64,000 nt of DNA. Origin: Clostridium hydrogeniformans DSM 21757 (lineage in GTDB: Bacteria; Bacillota; Clostridia; Clostridiales; Clostridiaceae). The notes beneath the pieces were generated by a model. It did not search any database, was not told the origin of the DNA, and worked only from the letters and a program-made list of their open reading frames with translations. The translations under genes were made by a program, and so were the position numbers. The stretch's first letter is position 1, and each line of letters starts with the position of its first letter. The stretch is from the NCBI RefSeq assembly GCF_000686705.1, contig NZ_KK366005.1:1-64000 (forward strand). The letters are read 5' to 3'. Shown here piece by piece: positions 9,605 through 16,449 of the stretch.

Positions 9605-9766
9605 ATGTTAGTTAGTGCTTTAAACAGGGTTTTAGGTTTTACTTTAATACTTATTGGAGCTTTGTATTGTTTGTTTCTTAATTCTAAGAGAGGTAACCTA
9701 AAGACTTTTTCAGTCCTTCTTTCTATAACACTTCCCGTTATAGGCTTTAGTATGCTAATGATATAG
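9605..9766 (+). CDS. Small two-helix membrane protein (53 aa)
   Basis: A 53-residue frame with ATG at 9605, preceded at 7 nt by a textbook AGGAGG (9592-9597), and closed by TAG at 9764-9766. The product is almost entirely two hydrophobic helices (LGFTLILIGALYCLFL and FSVLLSITLPVIGFSMLMI) joined by NSKRGNLKT. A strong terminator with a T7 tract follows at 9800, so it forms a complete one-gene unit on the plus strand between minus-strand genes. No family is recognised. Possible roles include a small regulator of a membrane complex or a toxin-like peptide, but nothing in the sequence decides. Confidence 0.65.
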   Translation: MLVSALNRVLGFTLILIGALYCLFLNSKRGNLKTFSVLLSITLPVIGFSMLMI

Positions 9767-9799
9767 ATATTTTTATATAAAATAAAAAAACATTCCACT

Positions 9800-9838
9800 T
9801 CACACCATGAAAACCTGAAGCTTTTGTGGTGTTTTTTT
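9800..9838 (+). terminator. Terminator of the 53-aa gene
   Basis: A CACCA/TGGTG hairpin with an inner AAAA/TTTT extension is followed by seven T residues on the plus strand, 34 bp after the small gene's stop codon. Confidence 0.75.
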
Positions 9839-9854
9839 TATTTACTTTAAATAT

Positions 9855-10025
9855 AAAAAACACTACCAAACCTAAAACTTGATAGCGTTTTTTATATAGA
9901 ATGAATCTTCCTTCATGTGGTGTTCTTTCCACCACATGAAAATTATATGAGTTAACTATGGTTGTCGCAACTGTTATCCCTCACCTTACACTCGGATGGG
10001 GGTAGTACAGCTCTGGTAGCCATAG
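9855..10025 (-). ncRNA. Structured intergenic element, copy 1 (candidate ncRNA with own terminator)
   Basis: Read on the minus strand from 10025: CTATGGCTACCAGAGCTGTA, a CCCCCATC...GGTGAGGG stem enclosed by CTGT/ACAG, GTTGCGACAACCATAG closing on the first CTATGG, TTAACTCATATAA, a perfect TCATGTGGTG/CACCACATGA hairpin with loop GAAAGAA, then GGAAGATTCATTCTATATAA. It ends in a stem-loop (9859-9890) followed by T6, a rho-independent terminator. Copies 2 and 3 lie at 32472 and 47353. Stem sequences differ between copies while pairing is kept. It starts 15 bp after the stop of the minus-strand gene at 10040, so it could also be that gene's 3' UTR. No known RNA family is recognised. Confidence 0.6.
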
Positions 10026-10039
10026 ATAAAAGATTTCTT

Positions 10040-10654
10040 CTACTTTTTATATGGACTTTTAGGTCTTCTAGAATCATCTAACATATAAGTATCAAAAACC
10101 TTTTTTATGTCTTTGGTATTTGGGCCATATTTGTCATTAAATCCTATAGCTTTATTTCCAAAAGTGAATTCTTTTCCATTATGTAGTATGTTAACTGTTG
10201 AGTGAACTAAGTTATCAATCTCTTTATTTTCTATCCCTTGCACAACTAAATTATCATACCAGCCTTCCCCATACTCCTTAGTTAAGTCCTCATTTGCTCT
10301 AGTTAAGAGATACCTTACCTTATCATCATCAAAAACTCCACTATAATAATCTACTCCATAATCATTAAAAAACTGTACTCCTAATATCTCCCTACATACA
10401 TCTACTTCATTCTTATATATAGAATATAAAAGTTTATTCACTACAATATCTGACTTATTATTTTTAGCACTTATTTTATAAGTATTCATAGCCTTAGGAT
10501 AGCTAAACTTAGGCGGTTTAAAATAACAATAAGTTCCAATTATAACTGACATAACCACTATAGATATAATTGTTACTGAAACCCATGTTTTATCTCTAAG
10601 ATTTATTTTTCTTTTTTCCCTAGGTATGTTTTTCATTGTATTCTCTTTTTCCAT
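10040..10654 (-). CDS. Single-pass membrane-anchored hypothetical protein
   Basis: A 204-residue protein with a basic cytoplasmic N-terminus (about 24 residues), one transmembrane helix at about 25-46 (SVTIISIVVMSVIIGTYCYF) and an extracytoplasmic domain of about 155 residues rich in charged and aromatic residues. No family is recognised and no catalytic motif stands out. The ATG has AGGTGA six bases upstream. The gene is followed within 15 bp by structured element copy 1. It is divergent from the acetyltransferase gene. Confidence 0.6.
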   Translation of the reverse strand: MEKENTMKNIPREKRKINLRDKTWVSVTIISIVVMSVIIGTYCYFKPPKFSYPKAMNTYKISAKNNKSDIVVNKLLYSIYKNEVDVCREILGVQFFNDYGVDYYSGVFDDDKVRYLLTRANEDLTKEYGEGWYDNLVVQGIENKEIDNLVHSTVNILHNGKEFTFGNKAIGFNDKYGPNTKDIKKVFDTYMLDDSRRPKSPYKK

Positions 10655-10821
10655 AATTCACCTCACTAAGCACAGTCTCCATGTAATTATATTCCATTTC
10701 TTCTCTTATTGTCTATAATAAATAAGGATAAAATTCCATTTATGTTTTTATTTATTAAATAAGTGGTATAATGTTTATACTTACATAAAAATTTATTTCT
10801 AGAGAATTACTTGGAGGATTT

Positions 10822-11325
10822 ATGGATAAGAAAACAAATATTCACATGAAAAACTTTAAAATACGTTTTGCTAAAGAAGAGGATATTCCAACCATCTTAA
10901 AGTTTATAAAAGAATTAGCTTCCTATGAAAATCTTTTAGATCAGGTTATTGCAACTGAAGAAACCTTAAAAGAATCCCTATTCGAAAAAAAATCTGCTCA
11001 GGTTATAATAGGCGAGTATGAGAATACTCCTATTTCCTTTGCACTTTTCTTTCATAACTTCTCAACTTTTATTGGAAAATCAGGGTTATATTTAGAAGAC
11101 TTATATGTATCCCCTAGCTTTAGAGGCTATGGAATAGGTAAAAAAATGTTATCTCATCTAGCAAATATAGCTATGGAAAGAGGTTGCAAAAGATTCGAAT
11201 GGTGGTGTTTAGATTGGAATACACCTTCTATAGACTTTTATAAAAGCTTAGGAGCAGAACCTATGGATCAATGGACGGTTTATAGACTTGGTGAAGAGGA
11301 TATAGAAAGGCTTTCAAAGGCTTAA
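10822..11325 (+). CDS. GNAT N-acetyltransferase, spermidine/diamine acetyltransferase-like
   Basis: A 167-residue GCN5-related N-acetyltransferase. The acetyl-CoA-binding motif A reads VSPSFRGYGIGKKML (about residues 93-107), preceded by the beta-strand LYLEDLYV. The tail motif DWNTPSIDFYKSLGAEPMD is typical of the family. The EDLYV-(x)-RGYGIG pattern and the WWCLDWN stretch resemble SSAT-type polyamine acetyltransferases, so acetylation of a polyamine or diamine is a reasonable guess. GGAGG lies seven bases before the ATG. An in-frame ATG at residue 9 is a weaker alternative. It is a single-gene unit. Confidence 0.85.
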   Translation: MDKKTNIHMKNFKIRFAKEEDIPTILKFIKELASYENLLDQVIATEETLKESLFEKKSAQVIIGEYENTPISFALFFHNFSTFIGKSGLYLEDLYVSPSFRGYGIGKKMLSHLANIAMERGCKRFEWWCLDWNTPSIDFYKSLGAEPMDQWTVYRLGEEDIERLSKA

Positions 11326-11327
11326 TC

Positions 11328-11483
11328 CCTATATAAATATGGCCTACATATAACTTATAAAAGATAGATATATATAAGTTTTACCATTAAAACTACATTA
11401 GCTTCAGTTGAAACTTATCGAGTCATTAATCAGTGAAATGTAAATTACTTAATTCAATATATATATTATAAAAGTTTTAACCT
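11328..11483. repeat. Dispersed repeat family 2, copy A
   Basis: About 155 bp that match 20333-20515 at roughly 70%. Shared blocks in order are TATATAAATATG-CCTA, TATATATAAGTT, ATTAAAACTACATTAG, a following TTCA, AAACTTAT, CAGTGAAA (CAATGAAA in copy B) and TATATA-TATA. ATAAGTTT and AAACTTAT form a conserved inverted repeat around the ACTACATTAG block. It begins immediately after the acetyltransferase stop codon. No coding potential is visible; orientation is unknown. Confidence 0.55.
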
Positions 11484-11588
11484 CAATAAATTAACTACTT
11501 GCTATAGTTAAAGTTATTGAGGTTAAGTTATTAAATATAAGAACCTAATATAAATTTTAAATTTTTCCTAATAAGTAAATTCTTTTAA

Positions 11589-12926
11589 TTATGAATTACC
11601 TGCTTTTCTACTATGTTTTATCCTAATATAAGCATATACAGGAACTCCTGACATCATAAGCAAGAATCCATACATAACTGTTTCTGCTCCTGATCCATAT
11701 ATAGTCCACATAGCATATATAAAACCTAACATAGGTATTATACTTTTTTTTAACACATATCCTAAAGATAGTTTCTCATTTTTAGACATTATAATTATAT
11801 CTGACACTGCCGTTATAGCATATATAGGAAGATAGGATAATGTAGCTAATAATGTTATAACACTTAGAGCTTCTGAAAACCCTTTAGTAAAATTCATAAG
11901 TAAAACTACATTTGTTAAAGCAGAGCTTATTATAAGTGCTACTGCTGGAGTACCATACTTCTTACTTTTAATAGCAAAAAACTTTGGAAATGTACCGTCT
12001 TCACCAGCTGCAAAAGCAATTCTTGCAGAAGATAAAACCCAACCTACTGCTGTTCCAATTATACCTATTACAATAGATGCATTTATCCACTTCATAATGC
12101 CTGTACCACAGAACTTTACTAGTATATCTGATATAGGTGCTGAGCTTGTCATCATCTCCGACTGGCTCATTGCCCCCATAGCGAAAAAGCTTATTGCTAT
12201 ATAAAATATACATGCTATTAAAATTCCATATACAGTACTCTTATATATATTCTTTTTAGGATTCTCTATCTCTCCTCCAGTAATACTTGCTGTTTCAAGT
12301 CCAACAAATGCCCATAAAGTTATAGTTGCAGCTGCTGGCAGTGTCTCTATCCCTTTTCCACTAGGAAACATTGGTGTCATATTAGTGGAATCAAAGTTTA
12401 TAGCAGCAATTATTATAAATAAAAGCAGTACTAAAAGCTTAAATACTGTAATAGCACTTCCAACCTTTCCTGCTAGTTCTACACCCTTTATATTAACATA
12501 TGTAACAATCCATAAAACTCCAGAACACACTAAAAATCCAACTGTGCTATTATTATTTATTATTGGGAATATCGCTCCTGCATAGCTTGCTATAGCTATT
12601 ATAACTGCAGCATTTCCAATCCAAGATCCATTCCAGTAAAGCCAAGCATTACTAAAGCCTACGAAATCACCAAAGGCTTCTTTAGAGTACTCATATGGTC
12701 CTCCAGTCTTTGGTATTACTGATCCAAGTCGTGCAAAACTTAACGCTAAAAATATAGATCCAATACCTGTAAAAAGCCATGCAAGAATTATAGATCCTGG
12801 TCCCGCTGCATGAGCTAAGGTATTTGGAAGCATAAATATCCCTGACCCTACCATATTTCCAACTACAAGAGCCGTTGCCACAAATAATGACATCTTTTTC
12901 TTAGGTGACTCACTTATGTTGTTCAT
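11589..12926 (-). CDS. APC family amino acid permease (lysine-riboswitch controlled)
   Basis: A 445-residue polytopic transporter with about 12 transmembrane helices. The amino acid-polyamine-organocation family is shown by GNMVGSGIFMLP in helix 1, KTGGPYEYSKEAFG after helix 2, and WAFVGLETASITGGEIENPKKNI at helix 6. The ATG is preceded by AGGAGG at 7 nt. A lysine riboswitch with a terminator lies directly upstream (13005-13233), so expression should fall when lysine is plentiful. That makes lysine, or a lysine exchange partner such as cadaverine or ornithine, the likely substrate. Antiport versus uptake is not decided. Confidence 0.9.
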   Translation of the reverse strand: MNNISESPKKKMSLFVATALVVGNMVGSGIFMLPNTLAHAAGPGSIILAWLFTGIGSIFLALSFARLGSVIPKTGGPYEYSKEAFGDFVGFSNAWLYWNGSWIGNAAVIIAIASYAGAIFPIINNNSTVGFLVCSGVLWIVTYVNIKGVELAGKVGSAITVFKLLVLLLFIIIAAINFDSTNMTPMFPSGKGIETLPAAATITLWAFVGLETASITGGEIENPKKNIYKSTVYGILIACIFYIAISFFAMGAMSQSEMMTSSAPISDILVKFCGTGIMKWINASIVIGIIGTAVGWVLSSARIAFAAGEDGTFPKFFAIKSKKYGTPAVALIISSALTNVVLLMNFTKGFSEALSVITLLATLSYLPIYAITAVSDIIIMSKNEKLSLGYVLKKSIIPMLGFIYAMWTIYGSGAETVMYGFLLMMSGVPVYAYIRIKHSRKAGNS

Positions 12927-13004
12927 TGTTTTCCTCCTAAAATTAATTCTATACTAATTCCTAAACTTCATTCTAAATGTACTTAACTTAATAATATATT
13001 TGAG

Positions 13005-13041
13005 TAAATAAAAAATGCCCTAAGCAAAACACTCAGGGCAT
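13005..13041 (-). terminator. Regulatory terminator of the lysine riboswitch
   Basis: ATGCCCT (13015-13021) pairs with AGGGCAT (13035-13041) and is followed on the minus strand by TTTTTTATTT. It lies between the aptamer and the permease start, the usual position for lysine-induced transcription termination. Confidence 0.88.
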
Positions 13042-13067
13042 ATAATTATCAAAAATTATACCTCGAA

Positions 13068-13233
13068 TGATAGCTCATCACAAATATTTCTGTGACAGTG
13101 ATACATATATTCTATGTATCCCCAACCCACTGATCTTAAAGCATAAATCAGTAGTTTCGGCAGTAAATCCTTTCCTAAGCTGTCATAGTGCTTACCTCAA
13201 GCATAGTAATCTTAATTACCGCAACCTCTATCA
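13068..13233 (-). promoter_or_regulatory. Lysine riboswitch (L-box) aptamer
   Basis: The minus strand begins GATAGAGGTTGCGG, the L-box P1/loop start. It continues through AAGATTACTATG, GGAAAGGATTTACTGCCGAA, a pairing arm ACTACTGAT...ATCAGTGGGTTGGGG, ATACATAGAATATATGTAT and ACTGTCACAGAAATATTTGTGATGAG, and closes with GAGCTATC against the opening GATAG. These are the conserved blocks of lysine riboswitches in the right order and spacing. It controls the APC permease downstream. Confidence 0.92.
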
Positions 13234-13449
13234 ATTATTAATTTATAAATATACATATTTCCAACTATTCTATTATTATTTATTTTCCTCTCTAAGTCAA
13301 TTGTTTTTTACTTAAAACAATTGATTTTTATGGATAATAGAATAATTATTTCTAATTTATCAAAGTATAATCTTTAATATTTTTGATTTTAAACATTATA
13401 CTTTATGCTAATATTACTTAAATTTATGCACTTACTCAATTCCTAATTC

Positions 13450-13743
13450 TTAATTCTTAGTCCTTCTCTTATGCTTAGATTTTTTTACATTTACTATATT
13501 AGCTATAGGCTGCTTTTTTATCCACCTTAAAAACTTTTTTACTCTATAATCATTTTTTAATTTTTCAATATTATATAATCTAACTGCTAATTCTCTATTT
13601 CCATACAATGCATGAATCTGTTTATGACATGGAATGCATAGCATAGCCCTATCAAAATCATTTCCACCATACTCTTTAGGAACTAAATGATGTTCTGTTA
13701 ATTCAACACCCTTCCTGCAGCAAAGCTCACATTTTCCCTCCAT
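13450..13743 (-). CDS. Small HNH endonuclease-like protein
   Basis: A 97-residue protein with an HNH fold signature: a CELC knuckle near the start, the first histidines in TEHHLVPKEYGG, and CIPCHKQIHALYG completing the zinc and catalytic sites. The C-terminal third is strongly basic (KKSKHKRRTKN), suited to nucleic-acid binding. Such stand-alone HNH proteins occur in both housekeeping and mobile contexts; the substrate is unknown. I place the start at ATG 13743 because AGGTGG lies seven to eight bases upstream. The GTG codons at 13750-13755 overlap that ribosome site and are unlikely starts. Confidence 0.8.
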   Translation of the reverse strand: MEGKCELCCRKGVELTEHHLVPKEYGGNDFDRAMLCIPCHKQIHALYGNRELAVRLYNIEKLKNDYRVKKFLRWIKKQPIANIVNVKKSKHKRRTKN

Positions 13744-13871
13744 AATCTTCACCACCTAATATTATTTTCTCCAGGCTAAAGCCTATAATACAAGGTAATA
13801 TTATTTATTTAATTGTAACTTTCTAGCTAAAATAAGTATGGTATTAAAAATTTTTATATTTTTTTCAAAAA

Positions 13872-13904
13872 GATATTGAAAATCATTTTCACTTGTACTA
13901 TAAT
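13872..13904 (+). promoter_or_regulatory. Fur box overlapping a consensus promoter
   Basis: GATATTGAAAATCATTTTC (13872-13890) matches the 19 bp Fur consensus GATAATGATAATCATTATC at 16 positions. It covers the -35 TTGAAA (13876-13881), which is exactly 17 bp from a perfect -10 TATAAT (13899-13904). Iron-loaded Fur bound here would block the promoter. The promoter fires rightward into a stretch with no protein gene. Confidence 0.8.
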
Positions 13905-13910
13905 ATGATT

Positions 13911-14302
13911 ATAGAAAAGGATTTAAAAAATTCCTAACACTAAAGATAAATTTTAGATTTAAATATAAGGTTTTAGCATAACTTGTCTTTAAAACCAAAA
14001 TACTTTTTTAAAATTTAAACTTGTACCAACTAAATCTAAATTTTAAAAACTAAACTTGTATTTAAATACTAAAACATTTTTTAAGACATAAACTTGTAGC
14101 CAAATTAAGACATATTTTTATATGTAACACACAAACCCTAAATATTGTGGTATAGAGTGATAGATTCCCCCTTCACCTATACTCGCCATAAACACTATTT
14201 GTTTACACTCACTCTCCAAAATCAGGTATGAGATAAACTTGATTAAGATGAGTAATAAATTTACCCCTAAAAACCACTAAAGTTCCCCCTTTAGTGGTTT
14301 TT
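13911..14302 (+). ncRNA. Candidate Fur-repressed small RNA
   Basis: Transcription from the Fur-box promoter would run about 390 nt to the strong terminator at 14269-14302. No reading frame longer than a few codons with a ribosome site lies inside. The first half has four degenerate ~37 nt repeats beginning ACTTGT (13981, 14019, 14054, 14092). The second half has C-rich segments that could pair with ribosome sites: ATTCCCCCTTCACC in a possible loop of the TATAG/CTATA hairpin near 14151-14180, TTACCCCT, and GTTCCCCCTTT in the terminator loop. Iron-responsive sRNAs with C-rich seed loops are known in Bacillus (FsrA). Homology to it is not claimed. Confidence 0.6.
14269..14302 (+). terminator. 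Terminator of the Fur-linked transcript
   Basis: AAAAACCACTAAAG (14269-14282) pairs with CTTTAGTGGTTTTT (14289-14302); the loop is TTCCCC. A T-rich tail follows on the plus strand. Confidence 0.88.
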
Positions 14303-14383
14303 ATTTGTATTTTTTTATTTACAAATTTAACTTTTTACTTGATTAATTTTATTTTAAAAGCGTGCAGCATGCTATAAAACCTA

Positions 14384-14418
14384 AAAAACCCTTAGCTAAA
14401 AAGCTTAAGGGTTTTTTA
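14384..14418. terminator. Terminator of the DUF11 protein gene
   Basis: AACCCTTAGC and GCTTAAGGGTT form a stem with T6 on both strands. It lies 8 bp after the stop codon of the minus-strand gene at 14426 and can also back up the plus-strand transcript. Confidence 0.85.
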
Positions 14419-14425
14419 TTAAGAT

Positions 14426-15943
14426 CTATTTACTTTTTATACAAAGTTCTAGCTTGATTCTTGACAATATTGTGAATCCACACTCTATCTTGGAGTCTAC
14501 ATCAACAACTCCTATATCAACAGATAAGTTATCACAACTTGTTATATATTCTGGTAGTTTTAAAATTACACAGAAAGGTACTCTACTTACAACACTCTCA
14601 CTACAAGTAACTCCCTTATCAATTAGATAATCTAATATAACTACCCCTTCTACCCTTACACGTTTTACATTATTGCAAGGTCTTAATTCTTCTATTCTAA
14701 CTACTTCTACATCTGACTCTACATCTAATATCCTTACAGCAGGTCCCTGATTACAAGATAATTTAACCACATCATTAACTGAAAAACTCCTGCATTCAAA
14801 GAATAGTATTCTTGTTTGAACTTCATTAGATCTTATTGGATCTAATACTTGTCCATTAAAACTAGCTATTCCTACAGCTATATTTGTAATTATTCCACAA
14901 TCACCAAATCTTCTAACTACTGTCTTTATACATACTACAACTGTATCCCCTGCTGGTATAGCACCTATATTTATTCCTCTATCTAATTCTCTGCAATTAA
15001 AGTGTCTATTTCTAGCAGTCACTTCTAAGCATTCTAATTCCCTAGGAAGTTCATCTCTTAATACAAAGTTATCTACCGGGAACTCACAGGTATTTCTAAT
15101 TTTTATAGTATAAATAAGCTCTTCTCCAACTCTTACAGAGGATTTATCTGCAAACTTTTCAATTTCTAAGCACACTGAAACTACAGTTGTTGTAACAGTA
15201 TTACTTTCTGCCTCTGCAAATACCCTATTACGTCCTCCATTAGTAAGATAGAAGTATTCTGCTGTAGCAGTATTTTCTATTGTTTCAGGACAGCAGTCCT
15301 CTATTTTTACACTAAAGCAAATCATTACGCATTGGCTTGGTCTTACTGTTCCTATTTTAAACTCTCCTAGATTATGAGCTTCTGTTCTTACTCCATTTAT
15401 CTCTAGACTTCCCTTTATAAAGTTTAAACATCCATCAATATTATCTCTTATAATTACATTACATGCGTTAACTGTTCCTATATTCCTAACTAATATACAA
15501 TATCTTAAGGTGTCACCATATAATGCAAAGTTTTTATCAACTGATTTTTCTAATACTATTCTTGCTATATCATTATTACATGGCTTATTACATGGATCCT
15601 CATTATGGCATGGATCATCCCATTTACATGGGTCATCATTGTGGCATGGGTCATTACTACATGGATTATCCCACTTACATGGAGTATTGCATTCCCAATT
15701 ATTACCATTATCACCCTTATTATCCTTTGTACTAAACTCAACATTAGATGAGTCATCATTTAATACGTCAAAGTCTCCATCATCATAAATTTCAACTTCT
15801 ATATTGCGATTTTCACTATACTTATTCTCTTTAAAGTAGTTACTAAATGTGTCTTTATCAGTGTCTTCATTGTAGTCTATTTCTAAGTTGTCTATATTCA
15901 CATAATTATTGTCTTTTCCATTGCATCCACAATCACTCTTCAC
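14426..15943 (-). CDS. Cys-rich repeat protein with DUF11-type and DUF3794-like domains
   Basis: A 505-residue protein. Residues 1-80 are acidic and asparagine-rich. Residues about 84-125 are a cysteine repeat of PCKWD/PCHNDD units with a Cys every 4-8 residues. Two DUF11-type beta-sandwich repeats follow (about 130-250 and 255-380), each with the ALYGDTLRY / RVGEELIYTIKIRN start and a NTVTT end. A C-terminal domain (about 385-505) has VKRVRVEGVVILDYL, reminiscent of DUF3794/SipL-type spore proteins. No signal peptide is seen. The GTG start follows AGGTGG. A spore coat or exosporium role is inferred from the Cys-repeat and DUF3794-like parts. It is divergent from a second DUF11-like gene. Confidence 0.75.
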   Translation of the reverse strand: MKSDCGCNGKDNNYVNIDNLEIDYNEDTDKDTFSNYFKENKYSENRNIEVEIYDDGDFDVLNDDSSNVEFSTKDNKGDNGNNWECNTPCKWDNPCSNDPCHNDDPCKWDDPCHNEDPCNKPCNNDIARIVLEKSVDKNFALYGDTLRYCILVRNIGTVNACNVIIRDNIDGCLNFIKGSLEINGVRTEAHNLGEFKIGTVRPSQCVMICFSVKIEDCCPETIENTATAEYFYLTNGGRNRVFAEAESNTVTTTVVSVCLEIEKFADKSSVRVGEELIYTIKIRNTCEFPVDNFVLRDELPRELECLEVTARNRHFNCRELDRGINIGAIPAGDTVVVCIKTVVRRFGDCGIITNIAVGIASFNGQVLDPIRSNEVQTRILFFECRSFSVNDVVKLSCNQGPAVRILDVESDVEVVRIEELRPCNNVKRVRVEGVVILDYLIDKGVTCSESVVSRVPFCVILKLPEYITSCDNLSVDIGVVDVDSKIECGFTILSRIKLELCIKSK

Positions 15944-16449
15944 TCTTCTCCACCTCTTCTTAAATTATTGATCTTTTGTACCTTTTAGGCATCTTAAATA
16001 AAATAACTAGTTAAATATGTCATGTTCATTTTCTAAAAAGAAAACCTCTTATGATGATGATTATTATTCTGTACACCCTTCTTTTCAATGCAATATGACA
16101 TAAAATATACTAGTGTAATTATTAGTTATTTCTTTACGTCTCTTATATTAGTTTCTCCAACTACTCTAATAGAATAAAAATATATTCATTGTTTCTAATA
16201 TATAATATGTAATTAACTGCCTAGTGTTACATTTATGAATATTTCTCCCTTTTTCATGTGTTATCTCCTAACAGCCACCTTCTCCATATCTTATCATGTG
16301 GAAAATATGGAATTATCTTAAGTATGTATTATCATATAATATTCTAAAATATACTCAAAGGTTATAAGTATAATTATGTAAAAGTATCAAAATTATCCCC
16401 TCTACCATATTATATAAAATGAATCTTGTTTCTTGGAGGCGATAATTAG

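Noticed and set aside
9469-9798. 109-residue minus-strand frame
   Set aside because: It is the antisense of the well-supported 53-residue plus-strand gene and its terminator; no ribosome site.
13981-14140. CRISPR array
   Set aside because: The ACTTGT units have the right spacing scale but are not identical repeats, spacers are not unique modules, and no cas genes are present.
15510-15788. Repetitive plus-strand frames opposite the Cys-rich gene
   Set aside because: They are the antisense reading of the PCKWD/PCHNDD repeat; the minus-strand gene has a ribosome site, domains and a terminator.
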